A stretch of 64,000 nucleotides of DNA from Oreohelix idahoensis. Its lineage: Eukaryota; Mollusca; Gastropoda; Stylommatophora; Oreohelicidae. Position 1 is the first letter of the stretch. Every line of letters starts with the position of its first letter. The stretch spans positions 447,001 through 511,000 of the forward strand of contig JAMPIV010006398.1 of assembly GCA_024509875.1 (NCBI GenBank), read 5' to 3'. Of the stretch, positions 11,314 through 22,083 are shown piece after piece. A program made the translations under genes and the position numbers. The notes under the pieces are model-generated. The model worked only from the letters and a program-made list of their open reading frames with translations, ran no database searches and had not been told where the DNA came from.

Positions 11314-13575
11314 TGTAGTGAAATTGACAGAGATACAACGGTAAAATACCTCCAAAGATAACATGTAAGGATAAAAACATAATGCGTAGGCTGCTGATAG
11401 TACATGATCGCCCAGACCGCGGGTCATCACCCTCCATAAAAATTGACTTGCTAGACAGGAGGGGAACGGCGGATAAAAGGAAAAAATATGACTGGAAAGA
11501 TTGCGTGAGACTGGAAAGGCTAAGGAGACGCAATTGGGGGGGAAACGGAGAAAAGTCACGTTTCCCAAGTTGACGTAAAGCAAGGAACTCGACAGAAGGG
11601 ACCTTGGATATGTTACGCCACAGTCATTTATTGGTCGCTTTTGCGATACCAAGCCTTTGATTTGAATTCATCGGCAGAACGCAGATGTTTGGAATATTAC
11701 AAAAATTAAAAAGTAACTTTTTCGTAATATTAATGTTAGGAATATAAAAATTAGCTGGCCGGATGGCCCATTCTGAGCAGTGAACTAATATGTTCTTAAT
11801 TTTACAGACGGATAGATAATATTGAAGATAATGACAAAAGACAGTGTTGTTCACATTAGCGACAGACTGTATGGAATAAAAAGTGTCGCTATTTGCACAA
11901 AAAAACACGACCTCGAGACGCAGGTGTTCAAATCTACTTAGTAGGGAAGCGAAGGGACATTGGTGGGAGCTGTGTCTAAATATAACTTTTAACGACAAAA
12001 TTTTGGAGGGGAGAGAAAGGTTGGTTCAAAAATCAAGTACGTTTTGAAAAAAAAAAACAAGTAGAGACGGACAGACTAACAGATAAACATCCATACTTGA
12101 CTGAAGCATGACTGAAATGACTTTAGGGTAGGAAATTTGAATTTGAAATAAACCTAGGCAGTGATTGGCCACAGACAATCATTTTATCGGCGCTCAGACG
12201 CGCAAGTGGGGCCATTCCTCAATAGTTGTTCGATGATAGACACAGTATTTTAAAGTGTGGTGATTTCCAAATGAAAGAAAGTGAAATAAATTCAGGGACG
12301 CCATACTATAGCCAGCAGCTCAGCTGAGTTTTGCTAGCATTTCTGTGTTCTTTATTCATAATCTGGTAAGATTGAAATTATTTCTTTGTATATTTTGCAT
12401 ATTGTTTAATGTTCGAGTGATTTGATACTGCCATATCGAAATCTAGCCTTACAAACAAGTAGGGATTTGCTCTAGACCCCCCGCCCAAGTCAGGGTCTAG
12501 GGACCAACAATATACATAAACTCCAGCAAGGGTTAGGAAAGACAGACCAAGTGTTGAGAATAATGAAACATATTACCTATCCACTTTTAGGGAAGGAAAC
12601 TAATAAATATTTTTCAGAATCTATAGTCTGGGAGGACCTATCTGATGTAAAACCACCATGGTAAATGTGCTGTTTGGTCAGAGAGATCTGACCTGTCTGT
12701 ATGATGTGGTTGTTGTGTCCGTGTTGTGTCCAGACGTGGGTAGAGAATAGAATTTTGACACATAGCCAATACTTTGATTGCAGAGCTGTGAGTTTCAGTT
12801 GTCAACAAGGCGGTGTCCATTCAGTTGGTGATTTTACTCGAGTGTATCTGTGCAGTACGTTGTGACAGAGACCACTATTATTGCCCGCCAGCACGGAGAG
12901 GTGGGACCACCAGATTTCAGCACCAGAGCTACATATGCAGTTGAGTGAGCCTCTGGTCTGCTGGAAGTTCACCAACGCCTTTTAGTTGCTAATACCCCAT
13001 AAAATTCCTGCAATTTACTGGACACTGTGTAGTCAATATAGACAGGTGTGATGAGGCCACCCCAACAGCACAAGCATTAACTATCCTCCCAAGTAGATGA
13101 CTAATAGAACATTTTAATAAAACTAACTAGTCTAGTACTTATATATGTACACTCTTGCATTTATTATGTAACATTCCATGCATTTCTTTCATAATTTTTT
13201 AAATCCTTTTTTTTAAAAAAAAGTTCTGGTCAACATAAAACTTGATCCAGAACAAATAAATGTAATATAATTCTATCAAAAATTTTACACTCTTGAGTTA
13301 GTTCAGTGTATTATAATATTTGTTAAATATTATTAGTCTGCTTAAATATCTGTGGGTGTATCCATAACTATCACACCACATTACATATCATTACCCTAGA
13401 CATTTTACATAGCTACATTCATTAAGAAAAAAAAATTGAGTGTGAGGTCGTAGTGGTAGCAAGAAAGGCCTTCTGACAATTCACAACTACATTTTATCTC
13501 AGGAGCCTTCACAGCTGGCCTCATACATTACATTTAGTAATATCACCATCATACAATACCATCAAACCCACTACA
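11314..13575 (+). repeat. 5' LTR of element E (2262 bp)
   Basis: Ends TGTAGTG...CACTACA, a 7-bp perfect terminal inverted repeat with TG/CA termini. It matches 18319-20585 along its whole length. ORFs inside it (for example 11272-11652, minus) are repeated in the other LTR and show no domain. Confidence 0.95.
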
Positions 13576-13580
13576 TACAT

Positions 13581-13599
13581 TGGGGTCTTGTCCAGGGAT
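13581..13599 (+). promoter_or_regulatory. Candidate primer-binding site of element E
   Basis: TGGGGTCTTGTCCAGGGAT lies 5 nt after the 5' LTR. It begins with TGG, as expected for pairing with a tRNA CCA end, and differs from the tRNA-Pro primer site TGGGGGCTCGTCCGGGAT by two substitutions and one extra base. Confidence 0.6.
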
Positions 13600-13843
13600 A
13601 ATTAGCCCAACAGTAATATTAGGATCTCCTGGTTGGAGAAATAAAATTAGGGGAAAAAAATTGTGAAATTCCCTTTAAAATTAAAAGTGTCCCTGCAGAT
13701 AAAAGTTGGTGAATCTTCACAGCCAGTGATAATTAATTAGTTAACTGGTTAGTTAGAATTAGTTAGACTATAGTCATAAGAAGTACTTAGTGTATTTACT
13801 GGTTAGAGATTTAGCTTGTATATTAATATATTGTCTGAAAAGT

Positions 13844-14977
13844 ATGGCGGAGCTAGCAAAATTCCGATCAGCTGCTGTGCTGACCGCAAAGGAGATGGGA
13901 ATGGATGGTCAGATTTTAATTCAATATGTAACGGCTGAATGTGATAAATATATTGAAAGGGAAGATAGAAAGGTAGCTGAAGAGAAGAGGTTACAAATTG
14001 AGGCTGATAGAGAAATTAAGAGGCTGCAGATTGAGGCAGAAGAAAAACGACAGCAAAGGGAGGCAGAAAAAAACGACAGCAAAGGGAGGCAGAAGAAAAA
14101 ACGACAGCAAAGGGAGGCAGAAGAAAAAAGGTTGACTGCCGAAAGGGAGGCAGAAGATAGAAGGTTGCAAAGGGAGCACGAATTACGACTAAGGGAGCTG
14201 GAATTACAAGGCCCGGCTCCTGAAAATGGTGCCAGCCCTTTTGCCTCAGATGCTACGCCCAGTCTGGGAGCCTCAAACTCAGCTATGGGGTTTCATTTAG
14301 ACCATTTTGTTGAAAAAGACGATGACATAGAGGGGTACCTAGGACGTTTTGAGTTATTAGCTACTACATATGGGTTAGAGAGAGAGAGGTGGAGTGTAAA
14401 GCTATCACAGGGATTGAGAGGTACTTCTTATGAAGTATTTGCCAAAATGAACAGGGAAGACCAAGACAATTATGACATGTTAAAGCAGGCTTTGTTATTA
14501 AGGTACGAGAAGAATGGTGAATTTTATCGTAAGAAATTTAGAAATGCCAAACTGTTGTCTGGGGAGACATACCACCAATTCTCTGCTAGACTAGAAACCT
14601 ATTTGGAGAAATGGACGGCTCTGGGGAAGACCCAAGATCTTAAAGAAATGATCATGATTGAGCAATTGAGAGAGTCCATGGCTCCAGACATGAGAAAATT
14701 TCTCATGGAACAAGGTGCAGAGAAGTTGGGGGAAATTTTAAATGTTGCTGAGAGGTATCAGGCAGCTCAGGCAGAGGTAAGTGGTGCTAAAAAGAAGCAC
14801 ATAGACAATTTTAAAGCTCCACAGCAATTTAATAAATTTGATAATAGAGAGCAGGGAAATAAAGGTAGGACAAACTTTGAGCGGCCAAGAAATGACTATC
14901 GCGACAGAAACTCACAGTTCAATGACCAAAAGTTCAATGAAAGAAAAACCGTTGAACCAAGGAAAAAGATGGTGTAA
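13844..14977 (+). CDS. gag: gag of element E
   Basis: About 377 residues from ATG 13844. That start is preferred over 13790 because MAELAKFR matches the gag start of C and D. Residues about 30-130 are a Glu/Lys/Arg coiled coil. The core (about 150-330) contains TYGLERERW and MEQGAEKLGEIL, both shared with C and D. Gag forms the cytoplasmic particle that holds the RNA. The coiled coil contains a 26-28-nt tandem repeat (14048-14129); the 26-nt and 28-nt units shift the frame and then restore it. The stop TAA (14975-14977) lies inside the codons of a CX2CX4HX4C zinc knuckle read in the next frame, so a one-base lesion or frameshift site near the AAAAA at 14943 probably ended gag early. Confidence 0.88.
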   Translation: MAELAKFRSAAVLTAKEMGMDGQILIQYVTAECDKYIEREDRKVAEEKRLQIEADREIKRLQIEAEEKRQQREAEKNDSKGRQKKKRQQREAEEKRLTAEREAEDRRLQREHELRLRELELQGPAPENGASPFASDATPSLGASNSAMGFHLDHFVEKDDDIEGYLGRFELLATTYGLERERWSVKLSQGLRGTSYEVFAKMNREDQDNYDMLKQALLLRYEKNGEFYRKKFRNAKLLSGETYHQFSARLETYLEKWTALGKTQDLKEMIMIEQLRESMAPDMRKFLMEQGAEKLGEILNVAERYQAAQAEVSGAKKKHIDNFKAPQQFNKFDNREQGNKGRTNFERPRNDYRDRNSQFNDQKFNERKTVEPRKKMV

Positions 14978-16727
14978 ATGGTGCAAGAAGGATAACCATA
15001 ACACCGAATTTTGTAGAAGGAAACCTTCAAACATTGCTGCAATGAAGTCGGGGACGCGAAGATTAAAGGTTAATCCTAATGGACAACAGGAACCTTATCA
15101 CCCCCCAGTTTGTGAGGATGTTATTTGTAATGGGGTCACCATAAGGTGCCTTTATGATACAGGTTTGGATTATGATTCAGTTGTGAAGTCTAGCCTAGTG
15201 GACCCAAGTCAGTATACCACAGAAACAGTGGAAATACAAGGGGCGACTAAGGACATACCACTCATGACACTTCCCATCGCAAGGATAACGGTGAAAACTC
15301 GCTATGTGGAGGGAGAAATCAGAGCAGCAGTGATAGATGAACCAATCTACCCTCTGATATTGGGGTGTAGATACGTCTTCTTGGGGAATCCCGAGAAACC
15401 TGTGATCATGGCGACAGTGCAGACCAGGTCACAGAAGAAGGAGGAAGAAGGTGAACCTATAAATGCTCATCCAGAGGAGATGAGGAAGGCGCAGGCTGAG
15501 GATAGGACACTCAAGCCCTGTTTTAAAAAATTGCCCAAATGCCACACACCTCCGAGCAAGGGGGAATATTTCATGAAGAACAAACTCTTATACAGGAAGG
15601 CCGGAACTGGAACAAATGGTCACAACCAGCTGGTTCTTCCCACTTCATATAGAGATAAAGTGATGGAACTCGGGCATGCGATTCCCTTCAGTGGTCACAT
15701 GGGGATCAGCGCCACAGGACAGCGTATAGCTTGTCATTACTTCTGGCCAGGGATAACGGAGGATATAAAAAGATATGTCAAATCCTGCCCAGAATGTCAA
15801 AGGGTAGCTCCAAAGCACTGGACTTCTCCTGCAACTCTAGGGGAAATGCCCATAGTGGGAACACCTTTTGAGAGGGTTGCAGTGGATATTGTAGGACCTC
15901 TCACTCGGACCAAGAGGAGGAACAGTTACATCCTTACTCTGGTGGACACTTGTTCTATGTGGGGAGAGGCGGTAGCCCTGCCATCAATTGATTCAAAACA
16001 TGTAGCAGAGGCACTACTTACAATATTTACCCGATTAGGATTCCCGCATCAAATCTTGACGGATAATGGTTCTCAGTTCAAGGGGAAACTAACGGAAGAA
16101 GTTTTTAAGCTATTTCAAGCCAGACACTTTCATTGTAGTCCGTACCATCCACAAGGGAACGGCCAGGTAGAGAGGTTCAACGGGACTCTCATTTCTATCC
16201 TGAGAAAGCTGGCACACGAAAAACCGGATCTGTGGGATCAATTCCTGCCCGCCGCATTGTTTGCGTACCGGGAGGTACCACATAGTTCAACCGGGATGGC
16301 TCCCGCAACTCTGCTATTTGGGAGGCCAATAAAAGGTCCATTAGAAGCTCTATTAAGGACCTGGACAGATGAGAAGGCGGAAGAGACTGTTACCTCATCG
16401 TATCAATACGTGAACGAACTGACCACTCGTTTGAAAGCTGGATGGAAACTGGCAAATGAAAATTTGAAGCAAGCCAGGAAGAAACATGCAGCATATTTTA
16501 ATAGGAAGGCAAAGGACAGGGAACTGGCAGTCGGAGAGAAGGTGCTGCTTCTACTACCCGGAAGCCAGAATAAATTACAAATTGGTTGGCAAGGTCCATA
16601 TACGGTTCTAGAGAAGGTGTCTAGAACAAACTATAAAATTGACAAAAAGGGGAAGGAGAAAGTTTATCATGTAAACCTGTTAAAGAAGTATCTGGACAGA
16701 CCACTCCAGGAAAGCACCCCTTATTGA
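14838..16727 (+). CDS. pol: Zinc knuckle, protease and integrase of element E
   Basis: An open frame of 629 codons overlapping gag by 140 nt and lacking a sensible ATG start, so it is presumably reached by frameshift. In order: CX2CX4HX4C knuckle (14973-15014); aspartic protease with LYDTG (Asp codon about 15156); integrase H2C2 zinc domain (HX6H near 15670-15695, CPEC near 15786); and a catalytic core with Asp in AVDIVGP (about 15885), Asp in LTDNGSQF (about 16060) and Glu in GQVERFNG. The last two are 35 residues apart, giving DD35E. A GWQGPYTVLE module marks the C-terminal domain. All catalytic residues are present. Integrase inserts the DNA copy. RT follows downstream, the reverse of the normal Gypsy order. 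Confidence 0.93.
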   Translation: MIIESREIKVGQTLSGQEMTIATETHSSMTKSSMKEKPLNQGKRWCKWCKKDNHNTEFCRRKPSNIAAMKSGTRRLKVNPNGQQEPYHPPVCEDVICNGVTIRCLYDTGLDYDSVVKSSLVDPSQYTTETVEIQGATKDIPLMTLPIARITVKTRYVEGEIRAAVIDEPIYPLILGCRYVFLGNPEKPVIMATVQTRSQKKEEEGEPINAHPEEMRKAQAEDRTLKPCFKKLPKCHTPPSKGEYFMKNKLLYRKAGTGTNGHNQLVLPTSYRDKVMELGHAIPFSGHMGISATGQRIACHYFWPGITEDIKRYVKSCPECQRVAPKHWTSPATLGEMPIVGTPFERVAVDIVGPLTRTKRRNSYILTLVDTCSMWGEAVALPSIDSKHVAEALLTIFTRLGFPHQILTDNGSQFKGKLTEEVFKLFQARHFHCSPYHPQGNGQVERFNGTLISILRKLAHEKPDLWDQFLPAALFAYREVPHSSTGMAPATLLFGRPIKGPLEALLRTWTDEKAEETVTSSYQYVNELTTRLKAGWKLANENLKQARKKHAAYFNRKAKDRELAVGEKVLLLLPGSQNKLQIGWQGPYTVLEKVSRTNYKIDKKGKEKVYHVNLLKKYLDRPLQESTPY

Positions 16728-17416
16728 CCTTAGCTATTGCAACCCAGATGCAAAAAGAACCACTCACCTCACATGAATACCCATTACATCCTTGTGAAAC
16801 CGCAGCACAGGTAAAAGTCAGTAAGCACCTGACTAAAAACCAGAGGGAGAGAGTTCAACAGGTTCTGGAGGAACATACAGATGTATTAACAGATAAACCA
16901 GGCCATACAAAATTTGCTACAGTATGACATGAAACTGGTAGACTCAAACCCAATCTGTATGAGAGCCTATTCTATTCCGTTCGCGAAGGAGAAGGCATTG
17001 AAGGAAGAAATAGAGTATTTGTTGAAGGAGGGGATTATTTCGCACAGTGAATCATCTTTTAGTTCTAGTGTCGTTTTGTTGAGAAAACCGTCTGGGGAAC
17101 ACAGACTGTGCATAGATTACAGGAAACTGAATGCTGTCACAGAAGGACAAGTGGATCCATTACCAGACACAAAACAGTTATTTGCCAGACTGAACAAGGC
17201 AAAATACTTTTCAAAGGTGGATCTTAGTAAAGGCTATTACCAGATCCCAGTGAAGCCTGAAGTGAGACCTTATTTGGCTTTTAGCACTTCGGATGGACAT
17301 TATGAATTCAATATGCTACCATTCGGACTGAAAAATGCTCCGAGTGTGTTTTCAAGGATGATGCGCAAATTGTTGGATCCCCTGAATAAACCCATGTATC
17401 ACGAATTTCATGGATG
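16724..17416 (+). pseudogene. pol: Reverse transcriptase, N-terminal two thirds, of element E
   Basis: It begins in a frame that overlaps the integrase stop by 4 nt (TTGA, 16724-16727), reads the linker, then meets a stop at 16925 and continues in a third frame from 16914. RT motifs: LCIDYRKLN, KVDLSKGYYQIPV (first catalytic Asp) and LPFGLKNAPSVFSRMM. The frame breaks again at about 17409, inside the segment leading to the active-site box. RT copies the RNA to DNA. Each break can be explained by a single-base change. The 4-nt overlap at 16724 could instead be a recoding site. Confidence 0.85.
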
Positions 17417-18231
17417 ATATTCTCGTCGCCACAGAGACATTTGAAGAACACATTGAAGCTCTGGAGATGTTGTTTGATAGACTTCGGGAGGCGAACTTAA
17501 CTGTTAGGCCAACAAAATGTTGTATTGGATGCAAAGAGTTGGAATTCTTGGGACACACTGTATATCAGGGTAATATGACCCCTGATCCTAAGAACTTGGA
17601 AAAACTGCAGAGAGCACCTAGGCCGCAAACAAAAAAGGACGTGCGATCATTTGTGTCGTTATGCGGATTTTATCAGAAATACATCAAGAATTTTAACGCT
17701 ATTTGTGCTCCTCTGACTGATCTGACTCGCAAGGGACTTCCAGATAAAATTATTTGGACTGCACAATGTGAACTAGCGTTCCAAGAGTTAAAGGAAAAAC
17801 TCACTAGCAAGCCTATTCTCAAACTGCCTGATTTGACACAGGACTTTGTCTTAAGAACCGATGCAAGTAATGTAGGACTAGGAGGGGCTTTGTTGCAAAG
17901 ATCATCTTCACCTGATGGGGAACTGAAACCAGTCGCTTATGCAAGCCGTAAATTGAATAAGGCGGAACAAGGATACTCCACAAGCGAAAAAGAATGTTTA
18001 GCGTTAATCTGGGCAATAAAGAAGTTTCAAATCTATCTGTATGGTAGGACTTTTGTGGTGGAGACGGACCATCAGCCTCTCGTATTCTTATCTCAGGCTA
18101 AGCATGAAAACGCAAGATTGCTGAGGTGGTCTTTATTGCTTCAACCTTATCAGTTCAGTATCCAATATATCCCAGGCAAATTGAATGTCGGTGCAGATTT
18201 CCTCAGTCGGCACCCCTGTGATCAAAATTAG
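17410..18231 (+). CDS. pol: RT active-site box, connection and RNase H of element E
   Basis: 273 open codons beginning MDDILVAT, the two Asp of the RT active site. One extra C at about 17409 separates this from the upstream frame. The thumb/connection follows (CKELEFLGHTV, LTDLTRKG). RNase H has its four acidic residues in LRTDASNVGLG, STSEKECLALIWAI, VETDHQPL and VGADFLSRH. The stop TAG (18229-18231) is 87 nt before the 3' LTR, so RNase H ends pol. Confidence 0.92.
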   Translation: MDDILVATETFEEHIEALEMLFDRLREANLTVRPTKCCIGCKELEFLGHTVYQGNMTPDPKNLEKLQRAPRPQTKKDVRSFVSLCGFYQKYIKNFNAICAPLTDLTRKGLPDKIIWTAQCELAFQELKEKLTSKPILKLPDLTQDFVLRTDASNVGLGGALLQRSSSPDGELKPVAYASRKLNKAEQGYSTSEKECLALIWAIKKFQIYLYGRTFVVETDHQPLVFLSQAKHENARLLRWSLLLQPYQFSIQYIPGKLNVGADFLSRHPCDQN

Positions 18232-18305
18232 AGTAGTGGCAGACGTGAGGAGTAATTTTACCTATGTGTATCGCTGGTTTTGGAACTTGCCATAGGCATG
18301 TTTTC

Positions 18306-18318
18306 AAGTGGGGAGATG
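18306..18318 (+). promoter_or_regulatory. Polypurine tract of element E
   Basis: AAGTGGGGAGATG lies directly before the 3' LTR start at 18319, where a plus-strand primer tract is expected. Confidence 0.7.
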
Positions 18319-20585
18319 TGTAGTGAAATTGACAGAGATACAACGGTAAAATACCTCCAAAGATAACATGTAAGGATAAAAACATAATGCGTAGGCTGCT
18401 GATAGTACATGATCGCCCAGACCGCGGGTCATCACCCTCCATAAAAATTGACTTGCTAGACAGGAGGGGAACGGCGGATAAAAGGAAAAAAAATATGACT
18501 GGAAAGATTGCGTGAGACTAGAAAGGCTAAGGAGACGCAATTGGGGGGGGGGAAACGGAGAAAAGTCACGTTTCCCAAGTTGACATAAAGCAAGGAACTC
18601 GACAGAAGGGACCTTGGATATGTTACGCCACAGTCATTTATTGGTCGCTTTTGCGATACCAAGCCTTTGATTTGAATTCATCGGCAGAACGCAGATGTTT
18701 GGAATATTACAAAAATTAAAAAGTAACTTTTTCGTAATATTAATGTTAGGAATATAAAAATTAGCTGGCCGGATGGCCCATTCTGAGCAGTGAACTAATA
18801 TGTTCTTAATTTTACAGACGGATAGATAATATTGAAGATAATGACAAAAGACAGTGTTGTTCACATCAGCGACAGACTGTATGGAATAAAAAGTGTCGCT
18901 ATTTGCACAAAAAAACACGACCTCGAGACGCAGGTGTTCAAATCTACTTAGTAGGGAAGCGAAGGGACATTGGTGGGAGCTGTGTCTAAATATAACTTTT
19001 AACGACAAAATTTTGGAGGGGAGAGAAAGGTTGGTTCAAAAATCAAGTACGTTTTTGAAAAAAAAAAAAACAAGTAGAGACGGACAGACTAACAGATAAA
19101 CATCCATACTTGACTGAAGCATGACTGAAATGACTTTAGGGTAGGAAATTTGAATTTGAAATAAACCTAGGCAGTGATTGGCCACAGACAATCATTTTAT
19201 CGGCGCTCAGACGCGCAAGTGGGGCCATTCCTCAATAGTTGTTCGATGATAGACACAGTATTTTAAAGTGTGGTGATTTCCAAATGAAAGAAAGTGAAAT
19301 AAATTCAGGGACGCCATACTATAGCCAGCAGCTCAGCTGAGTTTTGCTAGCATTTCTGTGTTCTTTATTCATAATCTGGTAAGATTGAAATTATTTCTTT
19401 GTATATTTTGAATATTGTTTAATGTTCGAGTGATTTGATACTGCCATATCGAAATCTAGCCTTACAAACAAGTAGGGATTTGCTCTAGACCCCCCGCCCA
19501 AGTCAGGGTCTAGGGACCAACAATATACATAAACTCCAGCAAGGGTTAGGAAAGACAGATCAAGTGTTGAGAATAATGAAACATATTACCTATCCACTTT
19601 TAGGGAAGGAAACTAATAAATATTTTTCAGAATCTATAGTCTGGGAGGACCTATCTGATGTAAAACCACCATGGTAAATGTGCTGTTTGGTCAGAGAGAT
19701 CTGACCTGTCTGTATGATGTGGTTGTTGTGTCCGTGTTGTGTCCAGACGTGGGTAGAGAATAGAATTTTGACACATAGCCAATACTTTGATTGCAGAGCT
19801 GTGAGTTTCAGTTGTCAACAAGGCGGTGTCCATTCAGTTGGTGATTTTACTCGAGTGTATCTGTGCAGTACGTTGTGACAGAGACCACTATTATTGCCCG
19901 CCAGCACGGAGAGGTGGGACCACCAGATTTCAGCACCAGAGCTACATATGCAAGTTGAGTGAGCCTCTGGTCTGCTGGAAGTTCACCAACGCCTTTTAGT
20001 TACTAATACCCCATAAAATTCCTGCAATTTACTGGACACTGTGTAGTCAATATAGACAGGTGTGATGAGGCCACCCCAACAGCACAAGCATTAACTATCC
20101 TCCCAAGTAGATGACTAATAGAACATTTTAATAAAACTAACTAGTCTAGTACTTATATATGTACACTCTTGCATTTATTATGTAACATTCCATGCATTTC
20201 TTTCATAATTTTTTTAATCCTTTTCTTAAAAAAGTTCTGGTCAACATAAAACTTGATCCAGAACAAATAAATGTAATATAATTCTATCAAAAATTTTACA
20301 CTCTTGAGTTAGTTCAGTGTATTATAATATTTGTTAAATATTATTAGTCAGCTTAAATATCTGTGGGTGTATCCATAACTATCACACCACATTACATATC
20401 ATTACCCTAGACATTTTACGTAGCTACATTCATTAAGAAAAAAAATTGAGTGTGAGGTCGTAGTGGTAGCAAGAAAGGCCTTCTGACAATTCACAACTAC
20501 ATTTTATCTCAGGAGCCTTCACAGCTGGCCTCATACATTACATTTAGTAATATCACCATCATACAATACCATCAAACCCACTACA
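18319..20585 (+). repeat. 3' LTR of element E (2267 bp)
   Basis: Near-identical to 11314-13575. The differences seen are mostly homopolymer length changes and single substitutions. It is followed by GGTGC (20586-20590), the right TSD. Confidence 0.95.
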
Positions 20586-20590
20586 GGTGC

Positions 20591-22083
20591 AGCAATCCGA
20601 GTTGGCCAAACTCAAATGCTTGCACACATGCAACAATCATCGACATCGGTCGATGAGATATATCTCTATTCGTTTAAGGTGTTCCATGATACAGCCATTC
20701 GGATCGTCGACAAATCCAAATGTCTGTAAGCATGAAACAATCCTCAACCTCATTCGCGGAGATATAATCATTTGAGGAATGCGCCATGCTGCAGACATGA
20801 AGGAATCCTCAACAGCATTATCCCTCCTTAATTATATTAATCAATTAAAGATATGTGCTAAGTCAACACTGTAGTACTATGAAAGTGTACAAATTACTAT
20901 ATTATAGATATAGTTTTTCAGTTCAACACCTATCCATGGTGTGAATACAAGAAAATAATTCAATAAATTATTTTAATTTAATATTTACTTGTAATTATCA
21001 AGTTATGACTTTATGCCTTATTCATCATCAATAAAATGCTTTATTAAAGTCTTGGACTACAACTGCAGCTTTATAATATAGACTAAGTCCATATCATTTT
21101 CAGAAAAATTAAATTAAATTAATTTAATATCTTATTATTGATCAAATTATCATACTATAAACATATTATTAATGTATGAAATACACAGAAACAATACAAT
21201 TCATCAAACAAGGTTTTACAAAACAGTATCACATCACAAAGTTACAATTTCAGACTAAAAATGAATATACCAAAACAAGCAGAATAATTGGAAGTAAGAA
21301 GGTCAAGGTTGAAATCAAATTCAGAATGAACCTGCGTACACAAAAAATGGTGATAGAACAGTGGACTCATAGACAAACGTTAAAATATATATATTCATAA
21401 ATAAAAGATAGTCAGGTTAGAATTAACAATTGATAGCACGAACAAATGACAAAACTGAATAAAAATAAAACTTAGTACAGCGAAAATACAACGAGTATCA
21501 CGTAACCTTACAACTAACAAATAATATTCGACTGAATTCGGGGACGAACGAAGTCAGCCGCAACCGTTAGCGGATTCTTCGTCAGCCGAAGATAGTCAAA
21601 CTGTTTCCTATCAAACGATGCTAGATTCTACGGTCTGCGAAGCGACGTTGTAGACGTATCTAGCATTCCCAACCAACCTCCCACTACATGTAAAAAGACA
21701 GAAACAACATTTAACATTTAGCATGGTAAAAATGAACATGGCGTGAAGTCGGACAAATAGGACGAACTATTGTAACGTTCAAATAAGTTACTTATCTTTT
21801 TAGCAGCAATTCAGTACATTATCTGCTTCGCCAACAGACTCGTAAGCTTGTTTGTAATAAGGAAGACGCTAGCAATTCGTTTCCTTCATTGTTTGAAAGC
21901 TGCAAACATATTTCTGAAGGGCATTGATTGTCGCCGGCATTGCAAACGATTCATACCGTTACCAAGGGCGTGACGTCACCGGTGTTTCGTATAACAATGT
22001 CCATTTCGGCTCGTAAGGAAAAATGTTCTAATCTTGAGGTTCGCTCTTTTGAAAACTTTCAAGACCACTACTGGCCTACCAGT
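20591..22083 (-). other. Leader of element B, part 2 (next to its 5' LTR)
   Basis: Noncoding. Near 20600-20820 three degenerate copies of a CAAATG...CATG.AACAATCCTCAAC motif occur. A GC-richer segment at 21540-21670 has inverted motifs (GAACGAAG...CTTCG). No protein-coding signal is seen. Confidence 0.55.
22064..22081 (-). promoter_or_regulatory. Candidate primer-binding site of element B
   Basis: On the minus strand, TGGTAGGCCAGTAGTGGT starts 2 nt after the 5' LTR end. It begins with TGG as required, but the matching tRNA is not recognised. It fixes B's orientation: the plus-strand alternative has no TGG next to its LTR. Confidence 0.5.

Larger units (their letters stand above)
11314..20585 (+). 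mobile_element. Element E: near-complete Gmr1-like Ty3/Gypsy retrotransposon (9.27 kb)
   Basis: Flanked by GGTGC duplications, with LTRs 11314-13575 and 18319-20585, a candidate primer site at 13581, a purine-rich tract at 18306, and coding order gag - zinc knuckle - protease - integrase - RT - RNase H (13844-18231). Integrase before RT is the Ty1/copia order, while the RT, RNase H and GPY-type integrase end are Gypsy-like. That combination defines the Gmr1 group described by Goodwin and Poulter in deuterostomes. Coding is broken by a few single-base frame changes. The LTRs are nearly identical (a dozen or so differences seen by eye), so insertion was recent. Confidence 0.92.

Noticed and set aside
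11272..12820. Open frames repeated at 11272-11998 and 18203-19008 (and 12638, 19651) that might be a duplicated gene
   Set aside because: They lie in the two LTRs of element E, have no domain and are duplicated because LTRs are.
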